Assembly: GCF_001469875.2 (NCBI RefSeq)
Contig: NZ_LOPW02000010.1
Location: 62,001-126,000 of the forward strand
DNA from: Haloferax marisrubri
Lineage (GTDB): Archaea; Halobacteriota; Halobacteria; Halobacteriales; Haloferacaceae
Length of the DNA stretch: 64,000 nucleotides
Direction of reading: 5' to 3'
In this document: one piece after another, positions 42,541 to 51,550 of the stretch
How positions within the stretch are numbered: the first letter of the stretch is position 1
Layout of the letters: each line of letters starts with the position of its first letter
Made by a program: the position numbers and the translations under genes
Notes under the pieces: model-generated
Database searches by the model: none
What the model saw: the letters and a program-made list of their open reading frames with translations, nothing else
What the model was told of the DNA's origin: nothing

Positions 42541-43836
42541 CTACTCGTAGTCCTCGTAGGTCGGCGCGTCGCGGTCGCCGGGGAAGTCCTCGACGGGGAC
42601 GGTGGTCTGGTCGCCGCTCGCCATGTCCTTGACCGTCACCTCGCCGTTTTCGAGGTCGCGCTCGCCGACGATGACGACCGTGTCGGCGTTGACGGAGTCG
42701 GCGTAGGACATCTGCGCGCCGAAGCTCCGGCCGGACACGTCGGCCTCGACGACGTTGCCCGCCGCGCGGAGGTCGCGGGCGATATCGGAGGCGACCGCGC
42801 GGGTGTCGCCGACGGTGAGGAGGTAGTAGTCGGTCGCCAGTTCTTCCTCGGGCCAGACGCCGGCGCGCTGGCAGAGCAGTTGGAGCGTCGCGCCGCCGAT
42901 GCCGACGCCGACGGCGGGAGTGGGCTGCCCGCCGAACGACTCGATGAGGTCGTCGTAGCGGCCGCCGCCGAACGTCGCCCGCGACACGTCGCCCGTGGAG
43001 TCGAAGCACTCGAAGACGACGCCGGTGTAGTAGTCCAGCCCGCGGGCGGTCGAAAGCGACACCTCGCAGAACTCGCCCGCGCCGAAGTCGTCGGCGGCGG
43101 CGAGGACGTTCCGGAGGTTCTCGACCGCGGCCTCGACGTTGTCGCCGCCGAACTCGGCGATTTCGTCGAGGTCGCCGCGCTCGATGAGGTCGGCGAACTC
43201 GCCGGCCTGGTCGTACGAGAGGCCGGCGTCCGAAAGCAGGCCGAGGTACTCCTCGCGTTCGACCTTCTCGGACTTGTCGACGGCGCGGACCGCGTCGGCC
43301 ACGTCCACGTCGGCGTCGAACGACCGGAGCAGGCCGCCGAGGATGTCGCGGTGGGAGACGCGGAACTCGAAGTCGTCGGCGGTGAGGCCGAGGTCGGTCA
43401 GCGCGTCGGCGCAGAAGGCCAGAATCTCGGCGTCGGCCTCCGGCTCCGTGGAGCCGAAGATGTCGGCGTTGGTCTGGTAGAACTCGCGGAAGCGACCCTG
43501 CTGGACCTGCTCGTAACGCCAGAAGGGGCGGGTCGAGACCCACTTGATGGGCTTCGACAGCGCCTGTTGCTTGGCGACGACCATCCGGGCGACCGTCGGC
43601 GTCAGTTCGGGCGTGAGGGTGACCTCGCGGCCGCCTTTGTCCTCGAAGGCGTACAGTTCCTCGACGATTTCCTCGCCGGACTTGTCGACGTACATCTGGG
43701 TCCGTTCGAGGTGGGGCGTCCCGATTTCGCGGAAGCCGTAGCGGGCGGCGGCGGTCTCGACGGTGTCGACGACCTCGCGCCGGGCCGACATCTCGCCGGG
43801 ATAGAAGTCACGAAATCCCTTGAGTCGGTCGTACAT
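42541..43836 (-). CDS. hisS: histidyl-tRNA synthetase
   Basis: 431 residues, class II synthetase. Seen: the opening KGFRDFYPGEM, motif 2 STRPFWRYEQVQQGRFREF, histidine-binding GLDYYTGVVFE (HisA/HisB region), and motif 3 in the FGGGRYDDLIESFGG segment and then TPAVGVGIG. The C-terminal anticodon-binding domain follows (about 330-431). Size and blocks are standard. Confidence 0.96.
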   Translation of the reverse strand: MYDRLKGFRDFYPGEMSARREVVDTVETAAARYGFREIGTPHLERTQMYVDKSGEEIVEELYAFEDKGGREVTLTPELTPTVARMVVAKQQALSKPIKWVSTRPFWRYEQVQQGRFREFYQTNADIFGSTEPEADAEILAFCADALTDLGLTADDFEFRVSHRDILGGLLRSFDADVDVADAVRAVDKSEKVEREEYLGLLSDAGLSYDQAGEFADLIERGDLDEIAEFGGDNVEAAVENLRNVLAAADDFGAGEFCEVSLSTARGLDYYTGVVFECFDSTGDVSRATFGGGRYDDLIESFGGQPTPAVGVGIGGATLQLLCQRAGVWPEEELATDYYLLTVGDTRAVASDIARDLRAAGNVVEADVSGRSFGAQMSYADSVNADTVVIVGERDLENGEVTVKDMASGDQTTVPVEDFPGDRDAPTYEDYE

Positions 43837-43899
43837 GCGCGTTGGTTGGCGAAGGTCGCGCTTGAAACCTGTTGTTCGACCCGACCGGGCCGCGGCCGG

Positions 43900-44805
43900 T
43901 CACCCGACGAGCGACGCGAGCGCCGACAGGTCGCCGAGGGCGATGAGCGAGACGCCGACGACCGCGAGGACGGCGGCGGCGAGACGCGTCCCGAACCGGG
44001 CCTCCCGGAGGACGACGCCGCCGAGGACGACGGCGACGATGGCCTGCATGTTGACGATGGGCGAGGCGATGCTCGCCGGCACCAGCCCGAAGGCGGTCGA
44101 CGTGACGTGTTCGCCGACGGCGACGAGCGCGCCCGCCGCGGCGAACTTCGGGAGGTCGCCGCGGACCCCCGGCCACTCCCGCACTGCGACAGGCAGGACG
44201 GCGAGCGCCGCGCCGACGAACAGCACCGGGACGAACACGCTCGTCGGGATACCGAGTTCCTGCAGCGCGACGCGTTTGCCCACGTCGCTGACGGCGTAAC
44301 AGGCCGCGCTCGCCAGCGCGAGTTGGGCGGGCCGCGAGCGGACCGCGCGCCGCAGCGGGTCGAGGAACGCTCCGCCCTCGTAGTTCGCAACGTAGACGGC
44401 GACGGTGGCGACCGCGACACCGAGCACCTGAACACCCGTCAGGAACTGGTTCAGAAACAGAATCTCGATGGGGAGGACGAACACCGGGACGAGTTTGTTG
44501 ATGGGTGCGACGTAGGAGACGTCGCCCGCGTCGAGCGCGTCGACAAACAAGATGAGCGCGACGCCCACGAGGGCGGCCGTGCCGGCGACGATTCCGACGC
44601 CCGTCGCGCCGAGGTCGGCCAGCGAGGGGACGGCGGCGGGGTCGTACCTTACTGCCGTTATCGGGAGGTACAGGACGACGGCGAACGCGTTGACGACGAC
44701 CGTGAGGACCGCACCGGAGTAGCCCGGGAAGTACCGCTTCAGGGCGAAGATGTAGATACCCCAGACGAACGCGGCGAGAACAGAGTAGGCGATGCCGGGG
44801 TCCAT
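43900..44805 (-). CDS. EamA/DMT-family transporter
   Basis: 301 residues with about ten hydrophobic segments in two EamA repeats. It starts MDPGIAYSVLAAFVWGIYIF; NMQAIVAVVLGGVVLREAR near the end of the second repeat. Third exporter of this superfamily in the window; not specially similar to the other two. Substrate unknown. Same strand as hisS, 63 bases before its start codon. Confidence 0.88.
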   Translation of the reverse strand: MDPGIAYSVLAAFVWGIYIFALKRYFPGYSGAVLTVVVNAFAVVLYLPITAVRYDPAAVPSLADLGATGVGIVAGTAALVGVALILFVDALDAGDVSYVAPINKLVPVFVLPIEILFLNQFLTGVQVLGVAVATVAVYVANYEGGAFLDPLRRAVRSRPAQLALASAACYAVSDVGKRVALQELGIPTSVFVPVLFVGAALAVLPVAVREWPGVRGDLPKFAAAGALVAVGEHVTSTAFGLVPASIASPIVNMQAIVAVVLGGVVLREARFGTRLAAAVLAVVGVSLIALGDLSALASLVG

Positions 44806-44881
44806 GGTTCACCCGGTGCGCGGCGGGGTGAAAAACGACGCGGTACGCGCCGGGGTGGCGGTTGAGCGCGGGGGCCCGCCC

Positions 44882-45472
44882 TCAGCGTCGGCCGTGGACG
44901 TAGCTCTGGGTGTGGTCCGGAAAGACCTCGTCGACCGCCGCCTGCCCGTGTTCGGCGGCGATGAGTCGGCGGAGTTCGCCCTCGTAGTCGGCCTTCGGAA
45001 TCTCCTCGGACGGACCGGTCTCCACGTCGAGGTGCGACTCCACGAGGCGGTCGACCGCGCCGCGGCCGAACCCCGAAAGCGGCGAGAGGTAGTCCACGCC
45101 GTGGCGGTCTTCGAGGCTCTGGGCCTGCGCCCGCGAGATAGACGGCACGCGGTCGTCGCGACGGGTGCCGTCGGCGACGGCGTCGAAGTCGAGGCCGCAG
45201 ACCGCTTCGAGGGCGTGTTCGTGGACGCGCTGGATGCCGCCGCGGGGGTAGCCGTCTTCGACCATGCGGGCGGTTGCCTCCCGTGCGACCTCGTCGTCGA
45301 GTTCCAGCGTCTCGAAGGCGTAGCCCAGTTCGGCCGCCGCGTCGCGGGCGTGCGTCCAGTCCTCCGTGACCCCGAAGTGCGCGGTCACGAGCGTCACGTC
45401 GTAGAAGGTATCGAGAAGCAGCGCGGCGAGCGAGGAGTCCTTGCCGCCGCTGTAGAGGAGCGCGAGTTCCAC
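44882..45472 (-). CDS. PP-loop ATP pyrophosphatase-type protein (asparagine synthase-like alpha hydrolase)
   Basis: 196 residues from a GTG start at 45472. N-type PP-loop LLYSGGKDSSLAAL (8-14 SGGKDSS) as in diphthine-ammonia ligases and ThiI/TtcA relatives; a TRRDDRVPSISRAQAQSLED block follows. Adenylates an acid or tRNA base by inference; the substrate is not known. It follows PDCD5 by 3 bases, completing an rps19e-pdcd5-alpha-hydrolase operon that I recall as conserved in haloarchaea, so a translation-related role is likely. Confidence 0.85.
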   Translation of the reverse strand: MELALLYSGGKDSSLAALLLDTFYDVTLVTAHFGVTEDWTHARDAAAELGYAFETLELDDEVAREATARMVEDGYPRGGIQRVHEHALEAVCGLDFDAVADGTRRDDRVPSISRAQAQSLEDRHGVDYLSPLSGFGRGAVDRLVESHLDVETGPSEEIPKADYEGELRRLIAAEHGQAAVDEVFPDHTQSYVHGRR

Positions 45473-45475
45473 GTG

Positions 45476-45841
45476 TTACCGGCGGCGGATGTTGAAGCTC
45501 TTCGACTCGGGCTGCAGCTCTTTCAGGAGCGCCTTCATTTTGTCGTCGTCGATGCGGCCCTGGATGCGCCCGCTCTGGGCGAGGGCGACGATTTGGCGTT
45601 CGACCTGCTCCGCGAAGTCCGGCTTGGACATCTGCACCGCGTTGAGGCGCTGGCGGGCCTCGTCGGTCAGATGCTGTTTGAGCAGCGCCTGTTTCTGCTG
45701 TTCGGCGCGCTGCTGGGCGGCCTCTTCGGCCTGCTGTTGCTCCGCGGAGCCCTGACCGCCGCCGCCCCGCTGTTCTTGGAGTTCCTGCATCTTCTTTTTC
45801 CGAAGCTCCTCCAGTCGCTCATCGTCGGGACTGCCACTCAT
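45476..45841 (-). CDS. PDCD5/TFAR19-family DNA-binding protein
   Basis: 121 residues. N-terminal charged helix [15 protein letters not shown], a Gln-rich stretch ([17 protein letters not shown]), then the three-helix bundle core [20 protein letters not shown] and the C-terminal [16 protein letters not shown]. Homologue of human PDCD5; archaeal members bind nucleic acid, and their role is unclear. It lies 105 bases after rps19e and 3 bases before the PP-loop gene. Confidence 0.95.
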   Translation of the reverse strand: MSGSPDDERLEELRKKKMQELQEQRGGGGQGSAEQQQAEEAAQQRAEQQKQALLKQHLTDEARQRLNAVQMSKPDFAEQVERQIVALAQSGRIQGRIDDDKMKALLKELQPESKSFNIRRR

Positions 45842-45946
45842 ACCCTAGCGCACGGTCCGATGTCTGAAAACCATTACGGACCCGCATACGGACGGCTCTG
45901 GGGGAATCGGCGGTCGAAGAAGAACTCTCGGTGTGTGTCGGCGGCT

Positions 45947-46402
45947 CTACGCGTAGCGTTCGAGTTCCGGACGGTCGAGGTCGGCGAGCACGTCGGACGC
46001 GGCGTTGTCGAGGAAGCTCGTCCCCTCGGCGGTGATGCGGCGACCCTCACCCTTGGCGGTCTCGACGAGGCCTTCCTCTTCGAGCTGCTGGAGGAGCGTG
46101 CGGATGATGTTCTTGCTGCCGGCGTCGCTGTGCGCACCGGAGACGTTGTAGCGGTTGGTGCCGCGCTTGAGGCCGCCGTACTCGGTGGAGAGACGGTCGA
46201 CGCCGACGGGGCCGTTCATGGCGACCTTGCGGAGCAGGCTCGCGCCACGGACGTACCAGAAGTCGTCCTGCTGGGGCGGGAGTTCGCGGGTCTGGCCGCT
46301 CTTCGCGAAGGCCATCCAGTCGGGTTGCTCGATACGGTCCTCGAGTCGTCCGGCGACCTCTTCGATGAGGGCGTCCGCCGGGACGTCATAGATGGTTACC
46401 AT
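45947..46402 (-). CDS. rps19e: 30S ribosomal protein S19e
   Basis: 151 residues. VTIYDVPADALIEEVAGRLE opens, then DWMAFAKSGQTRELPPQQDD, WYVRGASLLRKVAMNGPVG, RLSTEYGG and NIIRTLLQQLEEEGLVE are the family blocks. First gene of a ribosomal-operon-like set with PDCD5 and the PP-loop protein. AT-rich promoter DNA lies upstream at 46403-46445. Confidence 0.96.
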   Translation of the reverse strand: MVTIYDVPADALIEEVAGRLEDRIEQPDWMAFAKSGQTRELPPQQDDFWYVRGASLLRKVAMNGPVGVDRLSTEYGGLKRGTNRYNVSGAHSDAGSKNIIRTLLQQLEEEGLVETAKGEGRRITAEGTSFLDNAASDVLADLDRPELERYA

Positions 46403-46517
46403 GGCTATTGGTTCATAATCGCGGCGTTTAAAGGCATCGTATTCGCCCGATACGGGCGGTTGGAGGCTCCTGCGCCCCGACCGGCGTCTGCCGGGCCGAC
46501 AGCCCGCGTCCGCGCCG

Positions 46518-47546
46518 TCAGGACCGCCACCCGCGCGCGCTCTCCGTGCTCATCACGAGGCCGCCGAGCGCGACGGGCACCCAGTAGATGAACCCCCGGA
46601 AGACGACGACGCCCGCGGTCGCCACGTCGAACGAGACGGCGGAACTCGCGGCGGCGACGAGGATTGCGAGGGTCCACTCGATGCCGCCCGCGCCGCCGGG
46701 AAGCGGCGTCACGCCGGCTATCGCCCCGATGGGGACGACGAACAGCGCGATGGAGAAGGCGATTGGCGCGCCGATGGCGTGGAACGCCACCCAGAGCGCG
46801 ACCATCTGGCAGAACCAGCCGAACCCCGACAGGCCGAGCGCGACCGCCAGTCCCCGCGGGTTCCGACCGACGCGCTCGATGGAGCGGAAGAAGCCGTTGA
46901 TGCGGCGCTCGATGCCGTCGTTCGTGGGCACCGACACCCGCGGGACGTACCGCGCGATGGTTCGAATGAACGGCGTCAGGACGCCGATGAGTCGGCGTTC
47001 GAGGTCGTAGCGGCGCTTCCACGCGGTGTAGACGGCCGCCGGCACGCCGACGGCGAGGGCGACCACGGCGACGAGCGCGATTTCGAGGTTGCGGCCGAGC
47101 GTCACCTCGGTGGCGTAGTAGCCTGCACCGATGAGCGCGATGGTGATGGAGGGGACGAAGTTGATGGTGTCCACGCTGGCGATGGCCGCCAGTCCGGTCT
47201 CGTACTCGGTGTCGGCGCTCCGTGAGATGAGGAGCGCGGTCACGGGCTCGCCGCCCGCCTGTCCGAACGGCGTGATGTTGTTCGAGAACGTCGCGCCCGT
47301 GAAGATGAGGAACGAGCGGATGACGGAGATGTCCACGCCGAGCACGCCGAGGACGGTCTTCAGCGACGTGCCCCACGAGACGAGCCAGAGGAACGTGATA
47401 GCGAGGATGGCGACCAGATAGGTCGGCTCCGCCATCGTCACCCGGTCGACGAGTTCGTCCACGCCCGCGAAGTAGAACAGGACGGCGAAGACGACAATCG
47501 CCGCTGCGAAACCGAGCACCGTCGCGCGGAGGTTCTCGCGGGCCAT
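46518..47546 (-). CDS. flippase-like integral membrane protein (LPG synthase TM/UPF0104)
   Basis: 342 residues with about eight membrane segments. The family blocks are FTGATFSNNITPFGQAGGEP near the middle of the first half and VVPIGAIAGVTPLPGGAGG in the second half. Members include the membrane domain of lysyl-phosphatidylglycerol synthase and archaeal AglR/AglD-associated proteins, so transport or modification of lipid-linked sugars is possible; not established here. Divergent from thiL with 150 bases between. Confidence 0.85.
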   Translation of the reverse strand: MARENLRATVLGFAAAIVVFAVLFYFAGVDELVDRVTMAEPTYLVAILAITFLWLVSWGTSLKTVLGVLGVDISVIRSFLIFTGATFSNNITPFGQAGGEPVTALLISRSADTEYETGLAAIASVDTINFVPSITIALIGAGYYATEVTLGRNLEIALVAVVALAVGVPAAVYTAWKRRYDLERRLIGVLTPFIRTIARYVPRVSVPTNDGIERRINGFFRSIERVGRNPRGLAVALGLSGFGWFCQMVALWVAFHAIGAPIAFSIALFVVPIGAIAGVTPLPGGAGGIEWTLAILVAAASSAVSFDVATAGVVVFRGFIYWVPVALGGLVMSTESARGWRS

Positions 47547-47698
47547 TTGCTGGGGATGCGTCTACGACGGGCATTAAGTCACCGGATTCGACGGCCGAGT
47601 AACAGGTCTCGCGTCGCCGCCGTCGGGGGACTCGCGGCCCGCACCGCCGCTCGCTGGCGGATAGATGGACATTTCCGCTCCGCCCGACACGTCCGGAT

Positions 47699-48589
47699 AT
47701 GGACGAGCGCGCCGCCCTCAGACTGCTCGCCGCGGACCTGCCGGACGCCGGCGACGACGCCGCCGTCGTGGACGACCTCGTCGTCACGACCGACATGCTC
47801 CACGAGACGACGGACTTCCCCGCGGGGACGACCCGCTACACCGCCGGCTGGCGGGCCGTCGGCGCGTCCCTCTCGGACGTGGCCGCGATGGGCGCGAGCG
47901 CGACCTGCGCCGTCGCCGCCTACGCCGCCGTCGAACTCGACGAGACCGAACTCGGGGACTTCGTCCGGGGCGCGCGGGACGTGTGCGAGGCGGTCGGCGC
48001 GGCGTATGTCGGCGGCGACCTCGACACCCATCGGGAGTTCACGACGGCGACGACGGCCATCGGCCGCACCGACGACCCGGTTCGCCGCTCTGGCGCGGAG
48101 CCGGGCGACCTGCTCTGCGTCACCGGCGAACTCGGCCGGTCGGCCGCCGCCGTCCGCCTGTTCGAGGCGGGCGAGACCGTCCGCGCGAACGACCTCTTTC
48201 GGTTCACGCCCCGCGTCGAAGCCGGCGTCGCCCTCCGCGGGTCGGCGACGGCGATGATGGATTCGAGCGACGGCCTCGCCCGCTCGGTCCACCAGCTCGC
48301 GGAGGCCAGCGACTGCGGCTTCCAACTCGACTTCGACGCGCTCCCGGTCCACGACGGCGTCGCCGAGGTGGCGACCGATTCCGAGGATAGACGCGACCTC
48401 GCGGCGTTCTTCGGCGAGGACTTCGAACTCGTGTTCACGGTCCCCGAGCCGGCGCTCGACGCCGCCCGCGACGCGACCGACGTGCCGCTCACGGTAGTCG
48501 GGAAAGTCGTCGAGGAATCCGCCGACGCCGCCGTCGTCGCCGACGGCGAGGCTGTGCCGGACCGCGGTTACACCCACGGCGACGAATAG
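47699..48589 (+). CDS. thiL: thiamine-monophosphate kinase
   Basis: 296 residues. GDDAAVVDDLVVTTDMLHE with the ATP/Mg aspartates, the SDVAAMGASATCAVAAYA block, GGDLDTHRE, DSSDGLARSVHQLAE and GEDFELVFTV, all ThiL/PurM-type signatures. Phosphorylates TMP to TPP. Monocistronic as far as seen; convergent with the site-2 protease gene. Confidence 0.93.
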   Translation: MDERAALRLLAADLPDAGDDAAVVDDLVVTTDMLHETTDFPAGTTRYTAGWRAVGASLSDVAAMGASATCAVAAYAAVELDETELGDFVRGARDVCEAVGAAYVGGDLDTHREFTTATTAIGRTDDPVRRSGAEPGDLLCVTGELGRSAAAVRLFEAGETVRANDLFRFTPRVEAGVALRGSATAMMDSSDGLARSVHQLAEASDCGFQLDFDALPVHDGVAEVATDSEDRRDLAAFFGEDFELVFTVPEPALDAARDATDVPLTVVGKVVEESADAAVVADGEAVPDRGYTHGDE

Positions 48590-48628
48590 AATACCTGTTT
48601 TTTCGGCGGATTCGCGCCCGCCCGCGCC

Positions 48629-49768
48629 CTATCCCGGAATGACCTGAACCGGCACGAGGAGGAAACACGCCGCGCCGAGGGCGAACGTAAAGAGGCCGAC
48701 GGCCATTCGGGCCGGTCCGAGCGGCGTCTCGTCTATCGGCTTCGCCGGGCCGTTGTAGGCGATGAACGTCGCCATCAGCCCCCAGAAGAACCACAGGCCG
48801 ACGGACTCGTTGAGCCCGAGGCCGCGGACGTAGTGCAGGTAGCCGGCGATGCCGAACAGGACGAGCGGCACGGCCGCCGCGAGCGACTCCTGGCGCTCGC
48901 CGAGCATCGCCCGGACCATGTGGCCGCCGTCGAGTTGACCGACCGGGAGCAGGTTGAGGACGGTGAAGAACATCCCGACCCAGCCGCCGATGACGACGGG
49001 GTGGACGACGGTCCGGGGGTCGGCGTACTCGGTCGGGCGACCGAGCACGGTCGCGATGGCGTCGAGGAGCGGCGGGTTGTTGAAGACGATGGTGTCGGAC
49101 GACCCGACGAGGACCCGACTCGGGACGGTCATCGGTTCGAGCGAGAGGCCGATGACGGTGACGATGATAGTCGCCACGAGGCCGGCGAGCGGGCCGGCGA
49201 CGCCGATGTCGAACAGCGTCTTGCGGTCGGGCATCTGCCCGCGCATGCGGATGATGGCACCGAGCGTGCCGAACGGGAAGATGAACGGGATGAGGTAGGG
49301 AAGCGAGACGTTGACGCCGTGGTACCGGCCGACCGCGTAGTGGCCGAGTTCGTGGACCGAGAGGACGCCGAGGACGGCGGCGGTGAAGGGCCACGCCCGC
49401 AGGATCACGAGCGGGTTCGCGGTGATGTCGGACAGGGGGATGTAGTACCACGCGTACGCGCCGACGAACAGCGTCGAGAGGACCGTCAGCGCGAACAGCG
49501 CGATGTTCTTCCACGGGACTCCCTCAACGCCCTGCGAGGCCGGTTCGACGATGACCACGTCGGTCTGTCCGAGGTCGCCGACCTGCGCCTGCACGTCGTA
49601 GCCGGCCTCCCGGAACGCCGGCCAGATTTCGCGGACGAGCATCTGCTCGGGGACGAGCGACTCGCCGTAGTAGATTCGCCGACGGCCGTCTGACCGCACT
49701 TCGTGGACGTCGAAGACGGCGCGAAGTGCTTCCACCGGCGGTCCGTCCGCCGATTCGGACTGTTCCAT
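48629..49768 (-). CDS. site-2 protease (M50), N-terminal extension
   Basis: 379 residues. About seven membrane segments. Catalytic LSVHELGHYAVGRYHGV (HEXXH) in the second membrane segment and LLPVGQLDGGHMVRAM (LDGG Asp) later. The N-terminal 90 residues are soluble and acidic, not PDZ. Regulated intramembrane cleavage of a membrane-bound factor is inferred. A second, PDZ-containing site-2 protease is at 56308-58095. ATG MEQSESADG is chosen; upstream codons are leader-like. Confidence 0.92.
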   Translation of the reverse strand: MEQSESADGPPVEALRAVFDVHEVRSDGRRRIYYGESLVPEQMLVREIWPAFREAGYDVQAQVGDLGQTDVVIVEPASQGVEGVPWKNIALFALTVLSTLFVGAYAWYYIPLSDITANPLVILRAWPFTAAVLGVLSVHELGHYAVGRYHGVNVSLPYLIPFIFPFGTLGAIIRMRGQMPDRKTLFDIGVAGPLAGLVATIIVTVIGLSLEPMTVPSRVLVGSSDTIVFNNPPLLDAIATVLGRPTEYADPRTVVHPVVIGGWVGMFFTVLNLLPVGQLDGGHMVRAMLGERQESLAAAVPLVLFGIAGYLHYVRGLGLNESVGLWFFWGLMATFIAYNGPAKPIDETPLGPARMAVGLFTFALGAACFLLVPVQVIPG

Positions 49769-50187
49769 TGACGGGCAGTAAGCGTGCGACGCGCATAAAT
49801 CCCGTGACGGGACCCGAACCGACCCGGCGATGGCGACGCGAGAGAGCCGTCGCTCCGGGTGTTTACGTCGAACCGAGGAAAACGAAGCGTCGCGAAACCG
49901 TGCGGGTGTCGCCACGGAACGGGTGGGCCGTCACCGGGGGTGTGTGGTGGAGCCCGTTCCGGCGGGCTTACGCGGGGAGTGCGCCGGTTCGTCGGAGTCA
50001 CGAACCGAGCGGGGCTGTCGGGCAGTTGGAGTCGAGTCGCCTCTCGGCTTGGGTTCCGAGCGCGCTCGGCGGGGCTGTCACGGGGCCGTGGGCTGTCGCG
50101 GGGTCGCAGTCAGTTCGTCCGGGGACCGGGCGGTGCGCGTCGTGCTGGCGCGGCGTCGGTCGGGGCCGGGGCGGGCAATGCGGGTTT
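49769..50187. other. GC-rich gap, no gene recognised
   Basis: About 420 bases between the site-2 protease start and the small HTH protein stop. The plus strand is strongly G-rich over about 49900-50185 (GGGG runs throughout), which leaves long open frames on one strand with basic, repetitive translations. No TATA-like box, tRNA or protein motif was seen. It may be decayed sequence or an RNA region. Confidence 0.6.
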
Positions 50188-50433
50188 TCAGGCGGTCTCG
50201 ACGCGCCACGTGGTCGCGCTCGTGTACGACCACTTCTCGATGGTCAGGTCCGTCGCGGAGTCGCGGAGCTTGACCATCAGCGCGCCGATTTCCTTGGGAG
50301 ACAGGCCGACGTCGTCGGCGATGAATTTGCTCTTGAAGTACATCTCGCCGTCTTTCGCACGGTCGAGCAGGTACTGCTTGAGGCGGTCTTCCTTGGAGCT
50401 ACTGTCGGTGGAGGGGGGTACTGTTGCGCTCAT
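50188..50433 (-). CDS. small winged-HTH-like protein (DUF7123-like)
   Basis: 81 residues. KEDRLKQYLLDRAKDGEMYF and FIADDVGLSPKEIGALMVKL form a helix-turn-helix, then a beta wing. Cytoplasmic, DNA-binding by inference. The family name is recalled, not checked. Start MSATVPP is chosen; the leader GGAAGTGAGGTG on the minus strand is a plausible ribosome site just before it. A TATA-like TTTATAAC is about 40 bases upstream. The long AT-rich upstream region is unusual for such a small gene. Confidence 0.8.
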   Translation of the reverse strand: MSATVPPSTDSSSKEDRLKQYLLDRAKDGEMYFKSKFIADDVGLSPKEIGALMVKLRDSATDLTIEKWSYTSATTWRVETA

Positions 50434-50740
50434 CTGGTACACCTCACTTCCACCTAATGGCCCATCACCTGTTATAAAGGAAGGTCCGTTAGAATTAGTT
50501 CGGCCGCTTTCAGCCTGAATCGACTCAAAGGGTACGTTTTAGGAATCTTTGAAATCCGCTTAGATTTTTTAGAACCGGTTTTGAGAAATCCTTTCTGAAA
50601 ATATTATATTGAATATATGGGGGTAAACACGCCCCGTTTCACCCCGTCTGACGCCGCATTTTGCGGCAACCCGTGCCGCAATATCGGTCGATTTTCGCGC
50701 CTTCGCGACTATCTGCGTATTCTGAATAATCCGCTCCGCC
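50434..50740. other. AT-rich upstream region of the small HTH gene
   Basis: About 300 bases, strongly AT-rich at 50530-50640 with several TATA-like runs (TTATATTGAATATATG). No gene seen. It ends with the perfect hairpin at 50661-50681. Probably a regulatory region for the 50188-50433 gene. Confidence 0.55.
50661..50681. repeat. perfect inverted repeat TTGCGGCA/TGCCGCAA
   Basis: 8-base arms around a 5-base loop (ACCCG), about 60 bases after the mobB-moaE stop and far upstream of the small HTH gene. It could be a transcription-end hairpin for mobB-moaE or an operator; the AT-rich position favours a regulatory role. Confidence 0.45.
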
Positions 50741-51526
50741 TCAGCGGTCGTGGACCCAGAACTCCTCGTCGGTGGTCGTCTCCTTCTTGAATATCGGCAC
50801 CTCGTCTTTCAGGCGGTCGATGCCGTCTTCGACCGTTCTGAACGCCTCTCGCCGGTGGCCGGCGAGGACGACGACGAACACGATGTCCTCGCCGTCGCCG
50901 ATGACGCCCACCCGGTGGTGCATGAGAACGCGGAGAACGCCGTCGCGCTCCTCCAACTCCGCCGAAATCGCGGCCATCTTCGACTCCGCGACGCCGTCGT
51001 ACTTCTCGAATTCGAGGCTGAGCGTCGGGTCGTCGTCCTCCGACTCCTTCGCGCGCACCCGCCCGGTGAACGTCGCAATCGCCCCGGCGTACACCTCCAG
51101 CGGGTCCGCCTTCGCGCGCTCGACCAGCGTTTCGAGCGTGACGTGCGGTTCGTGCGAGTCGATTTCGGCGGCGAGGGACGCCACGTCCGCCGCCTCCGCC
51201 GTTTCGGCCTCCGCGACGACGTTCGCCGCCTCAGCGCCCGCGAGTGCGAGCGTCGGGACGCGCGCGTCGGGGAACCCCGAGAGAAGCGCGTAGTCGTACT
51301 CCGCCGAGAGGTCGTCGAGGAGGTCGTCGAGGTCGCGGTCGTCGCCCGTCCCGACCCAGTTACCGGCCGGCGAGAGGCCGTACGCGGCGGCGGCGCCGTC
51401 TGTCGACTCCGGTTCGGTCGCGCTCTCGGGGAGCGATTCGACGGTGGCGACGCGGCCGTCCAACTGCGCGGCGAGTCGGTCGCAGAGCGTCGTCGCGCCC
51501 GCGCCGACGATTCCGAGGACGTGCAT
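50741..51526 (-). CDS. moaE: MobB-like/MoaE fusion, molybdopterin synthase large subunit
   Basis: 261 residues. The C-terminal 145 residues are MoaE: GAIATFTGRVRAKESEDD, SLEFEKYDGVAE, LMHHRVGVIGDGEDIVFVVV, AGHRREAFRT, and the closing RLKDEVPIFKKETT with catalytic lysines. The N-terminal part (1-110) resembles the MobB GTPase, but its P-loop is degenerate: GIVGAGATTLC has Ala where Lys should be. K240 and K247 are exactly the positions reported as SAMP-modified in H. volcanii MoaE. It works with a MoaD/SAMP1-like protein not present here. Confidence 0.93.
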   Translation of the reverse strand: MHVLGIVGAGATTLCDRLAAQLDGRVATVESLPESATEPESTDGAAAAYGLSPAGNWVGTGDDRDLDDLLDDLSAEYDYALLSGFPDARVPTLALAGAEAANVVAEAETAEAADVASLAAEIDSHEPHVTLETLVERAKADPLEVYAGAIATFTGRVRAKESEDDDPTLSLEFEKYDGVAESKMAAISAELEERDGVLRVLMHHRVGVIGDGEDIVFVVVLAGHRREAFRTVEDGIDRLKDEVPIFKKETTTDEEFWVHDR

Positions 51527-51550
51527 ACCCGAAGGACGGCCCGCGCCGGT

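Noticed and set aside
42094-44865. A plus-strand open frame of about 920 codons opposite hisS and an EamA gene
   Set aside because: It spans several real genes in antisense and has no recognisable domain.
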